Shown: one piece after another, positions 1 to 17,500 of the stretch | Position numbering within the stretch: the stretch's first letter is position 1 | Layout: each line of letters opens with the position of its first letter | Assembly (NCBI RefSeq): GCF_037325665.1 | Contig: NC_090250.1 | Span: 35,730,512-35,794,511 of the forward strand | Source: Littorina saxatilis | Taxonomy: Eukaryota; Mollusca; Gastropoda; Littorinimorpha; Littorinidae | Direction: 5' to 3' | DNA length: 64,000 nt | Position numbers and translations under genes: made by a program | Notes under the pieces: generated by a model | Database searches by the model: none | What the model was told of the DNA's origin: nothing | Seen by the model: the letters and a program-made list of their open reading frames with translations, nothing else

Positions 1-163
1 AAAGTAAGCAGACACTCCTTAGAATATGATTTTTAATCAATGAATTGCCAAAGGCTTATCAACTTATTTACACGTATATATATATACTTTGTGGTTGGAT
101 TATTGTTGCGGTAATTTAATCTCAAAATGCAAAAAGCCTCAAAATCGTCAATGGTCTTTCCAG

Positions 164-5819
<5,656 letters not shown>

Positions 5820-6116
5820 AGTGTAGAGATTTATAGGGTGTTTTTATTTTGTTGTGGTCGGTGGGTTTTTTTGCTTTTGAAATGAACAGGGTCAGTGTAA
5901 TTGTTAAACCTAAGACTTACAATTAAACCTACCTTTCTTGCTTTTTGATGTTAAACCCAAGGCTAGGGGTACTCGTTTTTAAGTGATATATGCAATGTTC
6001 ATTGATTGTGTTCAACTTGTTTTGTTGTCAGCCACAACTGATATGAAATCTGAAATTGAGATAAGAAAAGTTGTGTTGAACGTACAATTGTACAACGTTG
6101 AAGTTCAACATTACCT

Positions 6117-6122
6117 AATAAA
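6117..6122 (+). terminator. Probable IDS polyadenylation signal AATAAA
   Basis: First canonical AATAAA after the IDS stop codon, about 300 bases downstream. It sits directly before the GTGTT satellite, so the cleavage site would fall inside or at the edge of that array. Confidence 0.5.
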
Positions 6123-6127
6123 GTATT

Positions 6128-6440
6128 ATTGTGTTGCGTTGTGTTGTATGGTCATTGTTGTGTTGTGTTGTGTTGTGTTGTGGTGTGGTGTGGTGTGGTG
6201 TGGTGTGGTGTTGCTGTGTTGTGTTGTGTTGTGTTGTCATTGTGTTGTCATTGTGTTGTGTTGTCATTGTGAGTGTTGTATTGTATTGTTGTGTTGTGTT
6301 GTGTTGTGTTGTGCAGTGTTGCGTTGCGTTGTCAGTGTTGTGTTGTGTTGCATTGCGTTGCGTTGCGTTGCGTTGTCAGTGTTGTGTTGTGTTGTGTTGT
6401 GTTGTGTTGTGTTGTGTTGTGTTGTGTTGTGTTGCGATGC
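6128..6440. repeat. (GTGTT)n pentanucleotide array
   Basis: About 310 bp of GTGTT units with GTGGT, GTCAT and GCGTT variant blocks. The 157-codon Cys/Val-rich open frame across it is a by-product of a 5-bp repeat free of stop codons, not a gene. Confidence 0.95.
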
Positions 6441-8086
6441 GTTAAGTGTGACGTAAGGTTCACGGCTACAGTCAGTACTGTATATGTATCATTATTGCCC
6501 ATATGCCCAGATAAACAAAATCAGGTCATCTTTAACTGCTAGTCGAGTCATGATCGACAGACTAACTTGACACTACTCAGTTTTGTTCCAAGCCGGAATA
6601 ATAAACAACATGACTGAGTGTTGTCGACAGGTGCAGGCGAGAAGACCTCAGTGTTTCACATTCCAACATCCGACAGTGATAGTAACTTAGTAAGGGCTAG
6701 GCTGCGGTCTGTAAGCTGTATTGCACTGACATCTCTTTCTGTCTATGGAAATAAATGGCGACATTTGATTTAACACTTCTCAACATTAACAGTGACCAGG
6801 AGAACGCAATAAGGAGACTATTTACTGAGAATCAGTGGCCATTTGAAAATCGAAGGTGTGTAATAAAAGATTCGACTTGTGTACCAAGAGGTGCTGGGCC
6901 ATCATCGTGTGACCTCGTTACAGAGGCTGTCTCTCGTGTGTGTAGTACCGTTAGGGTGCAGACGTGTGTATCTGATCCTGGAGGCGATGGTCAGTGAAAC
7001 CGGAGACACGGGTCCTAGTGCAGGGCTCTCCTCTGGGGTAGGCGGCCAGTTTTGCAGCCCTTGTAAAACAAGAAGTATTGGTCCATGCTAGACCCACGCG
7101 GTGCTTGGAACTTGAATTGTGCATTGTACGTGGCAAAAAAAGACGTCTTGCTTACAAGACAATCCAACACGGGTAAACATTAACCGAGAAATGATGCTCA
7201 GTCGACTGTGTGCTCAAACTAGTGAGAGAGCTTTATCAGTCCCAACCCCACAGGAATACCTATCAAGGCCACAACTGGTGGAAAAAGGTTAGTTGCATTT
7301 CTTTCTTCATATCCGATGTAACAAATACACATGCACCTGAGACAGCATGCTCTGGAACCAAATTGCCGCATGCCACGTGTTTTGCTATTTTTGGAACGCA
7401 TGGTGTAAATCTGTGACGTCGGAGAGTGTTGACTCCGCTCTTTTCTTTGAACAAGATCCCCATGGAAATGTTTGTTTACAAATATCTTCTTTATTATGGA
7501 GAATTAACCTTATCTAAGCGCATAGGGCGGTAAATGTGTGAAAACCAGCTGTGTGAACAAAAAATCTGACACCGTAACTCATGCTTAACCGAGATATTAA
7601 AGAAAACGATGTGGAACAGTATTTGTCTGTTGCCTGCAAGAGGTTTGAAATGATTTGCCAACGCAGAAGGTCAGGCCGCTCCTTATATACTCCTGCGGGC
7701 CTTTAAGCCGTCTCAAATATATCATACGGATAATTGAAGTCTCTTCTTTTGCTTATTTCTACTCTTATGGTTTTGATTCGGCAATGTGTGTAATAAAACT
7801 GGACAAAAATCACGACTACTCGGTGTTGAAAAAACTGCGGTACTTTGCCAATCCACTGCATTGTCACCATGACTCAGACATATAAATGCCGTCTGCATCT
7901 CAAAGCAAGCAAGTCAGTATCGGTCCTTCTGCTCTCTGTGTGTCAGCCTCAGATTTCTCTACCCAAATCAGTCTCACACACACACAAACACTAACACACA
8001 CCGACACACACTCACACACTGAAGGCTGACGCACCGGCAAAACAACCTCTCCAATCAGCAAAAGACGGTCAGTTCCAAACTCAGTG

Positions 8087-8119
<33 letters not shown>

Positions 8120-8470
8120 TGTATGGGTGTTTGTGTGTGGGGATCTTCTCATCGAAAAAAAAGGTCATTTTTGACAAATTGTCAAATTGTCTCAGTGTGT
8201 ATGCTTCACTACAGCGTTGTAGGATTTCACACGATGCCGTCCGTATAAGCGCAACCCGCATGGTCAGAAACAGACCCGTGCCGTATGTATAATCGATTGT
8301 AAGGTCAAGGTCAGTCATCTAACAAAACACGATAACGTTTTTACTATGTTTAAACTTCTTTTAAGAAATATCGTATTAATCACAAAAATATCCTTTAAAC
8401 TGAATTTTGACTAATTTTATTACGCCACTATGAAAAGAAAAACGAGTTAGTGATTTTTGCTTTTTATACG
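6441..8470. other. IDS-P1 intergenic region
   Basis: No gene can be supported here. It holds a possible short first coding exon at 6755 (see findings), a CA-rich stretch near 7975-8020 and a (TG)n run at 8089-8118. The rest shows no recognisable structure. Confidence 0.6.
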
Positions 8471-8471
8471 A

Positions 8472-8480
8472 ACTTCCGGT
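8472..8480 (-). promoter_or_regulatory. ETS/GABP-type motif upstream of P1
   Basis: The sequence ACTTCCGGT is an ETS (GABP/NRF-2) core in reverse orientation, 81 bases before the P1 start codon. Such sites are common in promoters of nuclear genes for mitochondrial proteins, which fits the inferred location of P1. One short motif could occur by chance. Confidence 0.35.
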
Positions 8481-8560
8481 TTGAGTTTTTAAGTGCACTT
8501 CCTCCTTTTCGTTTGCCTCGGTCGGCTTCAACAAGGTCACTCACGTTCACACACAGCAAA

Positions 8561-11500
8561 ATGTTTACCAGACTTATTCCTGTCGCCAGAACTGTCAATG
8601 CTGTTGCAAGTAAGTTACTGTGTATTTCACAAACGAGTGGGTTTTGCGAATTATTATCAGACTGTTGATTTCTCATGAATCGGCGAATGTCATTCATTAA
8701 CCTTGTTTTGAAATCGGAAACAGCGAAGGTTCCTATTCCTAACAGTTAGTAACACTAAGTTGTAACACTAACAGTCTCAGAAAAGGTTTGTTATTTGAAC
8801 AATGAGGCATTCTGAGTGGCTTTGGTATCGATGAGCTGGCTGCGGAGCCTCCACGATCCAAAAACGTCACTCACGAGAAGCTCTAGAAATAAAGAGTGCT
8901 TTTTAAGATGACTAGTTTTGTTTATTCTTTTGTTTCATCTACCCAATATATTTCTTTCTTTCTTTATTTGGTGTTTAACGTCGTTTTCAACCACGAAGGT
9001 TATATCGCGACGGGGAAAGGGGGGGAGATGGGATAGAGCCACTTGTTAATTGTTTCTTGTTCACAAAAGCACTAATCAAAAAATTGATCCAGGAGCTTGC
9101 AACGTAGTACAATATATTACCTTACTGGGAGAATGCAAGATTCCAGTACAAAGGACTTAACATTTCTTACATACTGCTTGACTAAAATCTTTACAAACAT
9201 TGACTATATTTATAGATACAAGAAACACTACCCAATATATGTCTGTGTGTGTTACCTCTGTAATGTAGTGGGTAGTGCCACTGACCATGGCATAGCCGGG
9301 TCTGGATGAATTCACGAAGCCAGCCTTTTAATTTATCTTCCAACCGACCCTCCTTTTCTGTTCCTAAACCTTAGCTTCTAGTTCTATTTATTTCTCTTCT
9401 CCTCTATATATTCCATTGCTTTTGAGCGGCTTATGGAGTTATTCTGAAAGATCGAAAATAGACAAGACAAAATGATAAATATAAACTTTGACTAGAGTAG
9501 AAAGACCAACCAAGTCAGTGTCACAAGTCATCCGAGAAGACTCGGAAGCAGGCAGTGTGGAATCACTGGAAACAGCATTATCACCAAGCTGCAGTGCCCA
9601 CATCATTTACTTGAGATTAAAAAGAAATACATTGTTATTTTTCAGTTACAACAAAAAAAATTCTCAATCTTTAATCTCCACAAGCCTTTCTAGACTCTCT
9701 TGGCCCTGCGTGCCTCAGACAATTTCCGATTAGATTTCAGAATTTGGTAGAGGGTTCATCTGATCTAATGATCCATATAGTCTTTTTTTCCCCAGACTGA
9801 TATTTGTGAATGTATTTTTCAGGCAGCACTAGATTGATAACACCGGGCTGTCACAGTGAGAAGAGATTTTTGCATTGTTTTCACTTTGAATGTTACAGGG
9901 CAGCAGGCCGTCCGCTGCATGGGCGGTTATGCACCAGCGCACTGGAAGTCTGACAAAGACATCGCTCTGGAGCAGAGGTCCCACATGAACGACTTGCCCG
10001 TACCCGAGGGATCTTGGCAAGAAAACTACAACAAGCGTAACTCCAAGTGGAACATGCAGCTGGGCATGTCCATAGTGGCTTTGATCGCTACCGTGATAAT
10101 TGTGAGTTCCATTTTGTTTCAACTCGTGGTGATAGAGCTGTGCTTCTTCCTTCTACTACTTAAGTATAGTGGAACCCCCAATTTAAGACTTCCTCCATTT
10201 TAAGACCCTGTGTTCTTGGACTTTCTGTTCATAACCTCTGTAAATAATAATAATAATAATAATAAAGTGTATTTATATTGCGCCTATCCCTTACAAAAAA
10301 CAAAAATATTTGGCTCTAAGCGCATTACAACATGTGTAGGGACTTGGTACAATCAAGTCTGACAAATACAATAACACAATATACAGTCGGTCTCTTTGGT
10401 AAAACTGGGAAAAGCAGCTTCGTCATTTAAACACTGCTACTAAAAAAAAAAAAAATCCTCTAACGATGCATACTGCTTTACAATATAAAATATGCATTTA
10501 TGTATAAATAGGAATTTAAAAAGGTTCTTATGATAAAAACTAACTAGCGAACGACGAAGAAGAAGAAGAATAAAACTATCAATGTCAATGTATAACAAGT
10601 CATTCAACGTAAATGGCTAAAGAACAACAACAAAGCAATGATGATAAAACAGTTATACTCAATGGCTAATAACAAGGCAGAACTAAATAGTATCGACACA
10701 AGATTAAAACAAAACATATTCCTGGAGACACATTTATACATGTATCAAATAAAAATATACAAAATACAGCCCTCGCACACTCGCACACACACGCCAAGGC
10801 ACGTGTAGTCGCACTCATACACCGCGACAGCTATCGCGCGCACGTACAAGGAACAAAAACACGGAAATAAACAAGGAAACAGGCACATGAAATAGCAACC
10901 CGTCCCCAGCCGGCCCACAGCGCGCTACGATGGCAAGTGACCCCTCTCCTCAATGTGGCAGATACTGAACAGGCTAGGCGTCGAAGTATTGCCGGAAGAG
11001 GTGTGTTTTTAGAGAGGACTTGAAGGAGAGGAGAGAGGTAGAAAGGCGGACAGACATGGGCAGAGAGTTCCAAATAGAGGGAGCTGTGTAGATAAAGGCG
11101 CGCTTGCCGAAAGCGTTCAGTTTGATGCGTGGGACAACAAGGTGCCCTGCGTCAGCGGATCTGAGGTTGCGTGTGGGGACGTGTGGCTTTAAGAGCGAAG
11201 ACAGGTAAGAAGGGGCAGAGTCGTCGTGAAGGCTACGGTAACACAGGGTAGCTATTTTATATGTTATGCGTGCTTTGATTGGTAGCCAGTGAAGGGTCAT
11301 GAGGAGAGGGGTGACATGGTTGCGCTTGCGCTTGCGCAGCACAAGACGTGCTGCATTGTTCATGATGCGCTGTAGGCGGTCTAGCTTGGCGTCTGGGAGG
11401 CCGGCTAGGAGCGAGTTGCAGTAATCCAGTCTCGACAAAATAAAAGCCGAAACCAGTGTCTTGGTTGCGTCGAGGGAAAGAAGGTGTCTGATTTGGCTAA

Positions 11501-14500
11501 TCCTCCGCATTTCAAGAAAGGCGGTTCTGCAGAGTGAGTTGATGTGGGCGTCCATTGACAGGCTACTGTCAAGGTGGACACCCAGGTTTTTAACTTTGCT
11601 GCTGAATGAGACTGTGGTATCAGAAAGCGTAAGACTGGATGTTTCTGAAAGAAGCTTTAAGTTTGATTGTTTGCCAACTGGCATGATCTCTGTCTTATCA
11701 TCGTTCATCTTGAGCTTGTTGACTGTCATCCACTGTTTGATGTGATCGCTGCATGATTCTATTGACTGCACTAACTCTGTAAACTGTTTGGTGTGTGCGG
11801 ATTTTTGTAGTTGAGTGTCGTCTGCGAACATGTGGTACAGGACATTGTGGTGCTTTATGACTTTGCCTAACGGCTGTATGTACATAGTGAATAACACTGG
11901 GCCTAACACAGATCCTTGTGGGACTCCATACTTTAGTATGGTGTCCTCGGAGTGCCTATTTTGGATCACAACAGCCTGAGTGCGTCCAGTCAGGTAGGAG
12001 CAGAACCACCCCAGAGCCGTGCCTGTTATGCCGAATGTGGTGTTCAACCTTGCCAGCAGTATATCGTGGTCGATGGTGTCGAACGCTGCGGATAGGTCCA
12101 ACAGGGCCAGAAGCGAAACAGAGCCGCTGTCACAGGCAGTGAGAAGATCATTCGCTACCTTAAGTAGGGCTGTTTCAGTGCTGTGATCTGCGCGGTAGGC
12201 GGACTGTAATGGTTCAACCATACCTGTCTTAGCAAGATGCTCTGACAATTGGGCCAAAACAACCTTTTCAAGGACTTTCGAAACAAAAGGCAAATTAGAG
12301 ACAGGGCGGTAGTTCTTAAAAGTGTTGATGTCAAGGTTAGCTTTTTTCAGGAGGGGAGTGACTACTGCATGCTTAAAAGAAGGGGGTACTTGACCGGATG
12401 TGAGGGATTGATTTATAATATCAGTAATGACAGGGAGTAATTCCTCTAGACACTCGCTTAATAGCTCTGAAGGAATTGGGTCGAGAATACAGGATTTGGG
12501 TGGAGCTTTTTCAATGATCTTCTTCACTTGTTCTTTAGTGACAGGGGAAAAATCGGTGAGGTGGGCGCCGTGAAATGGCGCATGCTCTGGATGCCCAGGA
12601 GCAGCATCAAGCTCGACTCGGATCTTCTCGATTTTTTCGGCAAAAAAGTCCCCAAACTTATCTGGAAGGTCATCAAGAGGGACGGAGTTTGGGAGCTTTT
12701 TATTTTGAGTTTTACCGAGGAGCTGCCCTGTGATCAGGAAGAGTTCTTTGCTGGAGGTGCTGTTCTCGATTTTCTGAGAAATAAACTGGTGTCTGTTCTT
12801 ATCCACCATCTCTTTGACGGCCTCTCGATGGAAATGTACCCCCATTTTAAGACTCCCTGCTTTTTAAGACCCGATTTTCTCAGATTTTTGAAGGTCTTAA
12901 AAGGGGGGTTCCACTGTATAGGGCTCCCTACATACACCTAGAGTGAAACTTTAAGAGGGTCCCAAGACTGTTCATTTAGCGCTGAAGTCATCCGGCATGG
13001 TTTTGCACTGGCGACCAATGCTTATTACATCTTCTTCTTGTCGATCACACTTGTTATATTGTCAGCCCGGACAGCGAGACGAATGATGCCGTTTTCTCCA
13101 GGTCTTCCTTTCCTCCGTACAGTTGGCCACACGGTTTTTCTCTCACTCTCAAGGATGGTGCATCGCTGGAGGATGTGTTCAATGGTCTGGTCTTCTAGTC
13201 CACATTTGCACGTAGGGGAGGGGAGTTATTAGATCATAAATTTGTAGTCTGAAAACAGTATGAAGGGTACACATGACAACTGAAATGTAGTTTGTCCTGG
13301 GAGTCACACTTTTTTCCAGTTTAGTGCGTTGCAGGACCTCTTCCATGAATTTCTGGTGTATTTTTTGAGTCACTTGAGAAAAAGTGACTATGTAATCGGT
13401 CAGTGTTAGTCTGTCCGGCCGGCCGGCCGGCCGTCCGTAGACACCACCTTAACGTTGGACTTTTCTCGGAAACTATCAAAGCGATCGGGCTCATATTTTG
13501 TTTAATCGTGACCTCCAATGACCTCTACACTTTAACGATGGTTTCGTTGACCTTTGACCTTTTTCAAGGTCACAGGTCAGCGTCAAAGGAAAAATTAGAC
13601 ATTTTATATCTTTGACAAAGTTCATCGGATGTGATTGAAACTTTGTAGGATTATTCTTTACATCAAAGTATTTACATCTGTAGCCTTTTACGAACGTTAT
13701 CAGAAAAACAAGGGAGATAACTAGCCTTTTCTGTTCGGCAACACACAACTTAACGTTGGGCTTTTCTCGGAAACTATAAAAGTGACCGGGCTCAAATTTT
13801 ATGTGAACGTGACTCATTGTGTTGTGAATAGCAATTTCTTCCTGTCCATCTGATGCCTCATATAATATTCAGAACTGCGAAAGTGACTCGATCGAGCGTT
13901 TGCTCTTCTTGTTACAGTATGCAGGGATGCAAAGTTTGAAGACTTCTAAATACAATGATACCTTAGTTACAGGCAATAATCAAAGCTATCGTATGCTAAT
14001 TTTAGCATTGGCAGTTCGCGGCTCCAGATTTGGTTAATTTTTCAGATATATATAATACAGTACTGCTCCAGGGTTCGTACGCTCCTTGAATCTCCTTGAA
14101 TCCCCTTGAATTTTCAACCCCCCTTTTCAAGGACCTTGAATCTCCTTGAATTTGGAGAAAATGGTCATTCTTGTGTTTAACCTCCTTGAACCTCCTTGAA
14201 TTCTGAAGTGCAGGCAAAAAAAAAAATGTTAATATTAAAGTTTTTCAGCAATTTATATCGATTGTGTGCAAGTCGTGTGTCGTCTGCCATCGTGCGAAGG
14301 GAAGTTGAAACCGATTACTTCCCCTTCATCCGGGTAGCTTTTAGCGCCATTTCTGAAGAAGCAGTGTGTCGATTCATTGTGACAGCCACGGAAAGGAAAG
14401 AAACGCACAAATAATTTAAAAGCGTCTGCACCTGTAGTCCTGTCCCGATTGCAAACTTCTTTTCTGTAACGTCATCGCAAAGCTCTCAGTCTGCTTCTGT

Positions 14501-17500
14501 AACTGCAACCCCGGGTCCCGCGATGCCAACGTCCTCTCGGACTCTTTCATCATTTTGCACCAAGACCGATGTTTTAAAATCGGAAGTCATGTGGACAATG
14601 AACGCTGTGAACTCGCACTACAGTTTCAAGTCGTGTGAGAACAACTCCAAACTGTTCCAGGCAATGTTCCCCGACAGCCAAGTAGCGAAGGGATATCAAT
14701 GTGGCGAGGGGAAGACCAGGTATCTAAGTACTTTCGGCCTTGCGCCATATTTTCATTCGCTGCTGAAAAAACGAGTGAAGGAGGAATCCGGATACGTTCT
14801 TCTGTTCGACGAAACGTTGAACAAGCACATCAAAATGAAGCAACTTGACATTTTTGTTCGTTGCTGGAACGGGCAGCAAGTCCAAACAGAATACTACGCT
14901 TCCAAATTTCTTGGACATGCTTATGCAACCACCCTGATTGATTCTCTGGAGCCTGCCATGGTGGAGCTGGGATACCGGAAATACTCCTTGAAAACTCCTT
15001 GAATACTCCTTGAATTTCACTGTCAGGTGTCTGTATAAGATAAGATGACCCCCCTTGGGACCAAAAAAAATCGTGATCTTATCCGAGGGACACGTTAACC
15101 GATCCTCGGATAAGATCAATTACAGTAGAAAAAAATTGATCTTATCCGAGGAGATCAGAGTTTAGTTTGAGGCCCCATAAAAGACTTCCCGCCAATTGAA
15201 AGTCAATGACGTGATAATGGGCAGATCCAGAGAGAGACACACACTGACATACATACTGACACTGACACAGAGACCATCGGCTGCATTAGAGAGAGAGAGA
15301 GAGAGAGAGAGAGGGGGAGGTGAGGTAAGACAGACAGACATAGAAAGAGAAGAGAGACACAGACAAACTGATCATGACAGCTGACAGAGATAAAGAGAGG
15401 AGACGGAGAGAGAGACAGAGTTAACATGTCGCGTAAGGCGAAATTACTACATTTAGTCAAGCTGTGGAACTCACAGAATAAAACTGAACGCACTCCATTT
15501 TTTCACAATGACCGTAGTCCGCCGCTTGTGCATAACGGAGTGAAACTGACGAGCCTGTTCAGCGCGGTAGTGGTTTCGCTGTGCTGCATAGCACGCTTTT
15601 CTGTACCTCTCTTCGTTTTAACTTTCTGAGCGTGTTTTTAATCCAAACATATATCTATATGTTTTTGGAATCAGGAACCGACAAGGAATAAGATGAAATT
15701 GTTTTTAAATCGATTTCGGAAATTTAATTTTGATCATAATTTTTATATTTTTAATTTTCAGAGCTTATATTTAATCCAACTATAACATCTTAATATGTTT
15801 TTGGAATCAGGAAATGATGTAGAATAAAATGAACGTAAATTTGGATCGTTTTATATAAAAAAAAATGTATTACAATTTTCAGATTTTTAATGACCAAAGT
15901 CATTAATTAATTTTTAAGCCACCAAGCTGAAATGCAATACAGTAAAACCTGTCTCTAACGGACACCCTTGGGGAATGGTAGTAGTGTCCCTATTAGACAG
16001 GTGTCCCTTCTTCACAGGTGGAGGGGCCGGGGCAATATTTTACAAAGAGCACGTAAAATGAACAAGACACTTTTTGTCAGTCCTGTAGTATGTATTTATT
16101 GGATTGAACATGAGACTCACTGAAAATGTGAGTAAACAAATGATACATGTAGCAAACAACAACAACAACATCCCCCCCCCCCCCCCCCCCCCCCACCTAC
16201 CCCGTTCCCTACACACACTGTGCATTCAAACTTACGCAAGTCGGACGTCACAAAGCTAAAAATAGCTGACTCTTCATCAGTCATTCAACGGGAAATTCCG
16301 CAGTGTGTCTCGACCAAATTGGGTCAGCTCTTGTTTCATTCAGTTTTTCTAGTCTCAGCATAAATGCATGGAACAAAAATTTAGTTGTGTTAACTATTGT
16401 TTCCTTCGAACGATTGCTTACAAAGAGAGAGAGATCATCACGTCTTCTTTTTCCGATTTGATCCTCGCGATCTGTGTTTTACCACATCCCATCTCCTTCG
16501 CCACATCTCGGCATGATTGGCCGCTATCTAGTTTTTTCAAGGCAGCGACACGCTGCTCTAAAGTCAACGCTTTTCTTTTTCCTGCTGGAGATTCCATTTT
16601 CAAACACAGTAGTCTACTGTTGCTTTTGGTTGTGACTGTATCCACAATGCGGAAAAGCGAAAGTGAGCGAAGCGAAAGTGAGTGAGCGAAGCGAAAGTGA
16701 GTGAGCGAAAGTGGGTCTCCATCTAAACAAGCCACTGATTGGTCAGAAAAGGGACAGGACAACCAATCAACAACCATTTGTGCTACGGCTACGGCTGCCA
16801 AGCACTGTCTGCATAACAGTCGAGTTTTCGAAGTTGCGTTTTTATGTACGTTGTGTCCGTTTGTGACAGTGTTTACACTTCCTACGGTCCGAAAAATCGT
16901 GTCCGCGTCCGTAAGTGGCAGGTGTCCGCCCGTTAAAGGTTAGTTATTGTTGAAATCGTGTTCGTGCCATGATAAACTGTCCGTATGTAGCAGGTGGCCG
17001 TTACAATAAGGGTCCGCTAGACTCAGGTTTTACTGTACCAAAGTCCGGCCTTCGTCGAAGATTGCTTGACCAAAATGTCAATCACTTTAATAAAAAAAAT
17101 GAGGGTGTGACAGTGCCGTCTCAACTTTCACAAAAAGCCGGATATGACGTCATCAAAAGTATTTATCGAAAAAAAGAAAAAAAAAGTCGGGGGATATCAT
17201 TCCCAGGAACTCTCATGTCAAATTTCATAAAGATCGGTCAAGTAGTTTGGTCTGAATCGCTCTACACACACACACACACACATACACCACGACCCTCGTC
17301 TCGATTCCCCCTCTATGTTAAAACATTTAGTCAAAACTTGACTAAATGTAAAGAGAGAGAGAGAAAGAGAGAGATTGGAGGCTGAGAGAGAGAAAGAGAC
17401 ATGATAAAAGAGAGAGAGATGGCCAGACTGGGGGCAAAGATAGAGAGAAAGAGAGAGAGGAGAGGGGTCGGAGACTGAGAGTGACAGACAGACAGAAACA

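Larger units (their letters stand above)
10167..12915. mobile_element. CAGT-ended MITE (family M) split by a LINE
   Basis: Outer ends are inverted repeats, (T/C)AGTGGAACCCCC on the left and the complement of CAGTGGAACCCCCC on the right, each flanked by TA. The two halves (10167-10242 and 12840-12915) contain the same 'ttttaagactccctcc'-like units as the uninterrupted copy at 28755-29012. TA target and CAGT ends suit a pogo/Tc1-mariner type non-autonomous element. A LINE occupies the middle. Confidence 0.7.
15427..17350 (-). mobile_element. Hairpin-ended element A, copy 1, interrupted by a pogo-like element
   Basis: Minus-strand copy of the repeat seen twice at 53809-55577. Its 5' hairpin (ACATTTAGTCAA...TTGACTAAATGT) lies at 17323-17349 and its 3' hairpin (TCGCCTTACGCGA) at 15429-15441. 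The block 15940-17035 is a later insertion with TA duplication. Confidence 0.7.

Noticed and set aside
5983-6456. 157-codon Cys/Val/Leu frame
   Set aside because: Artefact of a GTGTT pentamer array that lacks stop codons.
11461-12941. Several plus-strand frames of 60-137 codons
   Set aside because: Antisense shadows of the LINE reverse transcriptase.
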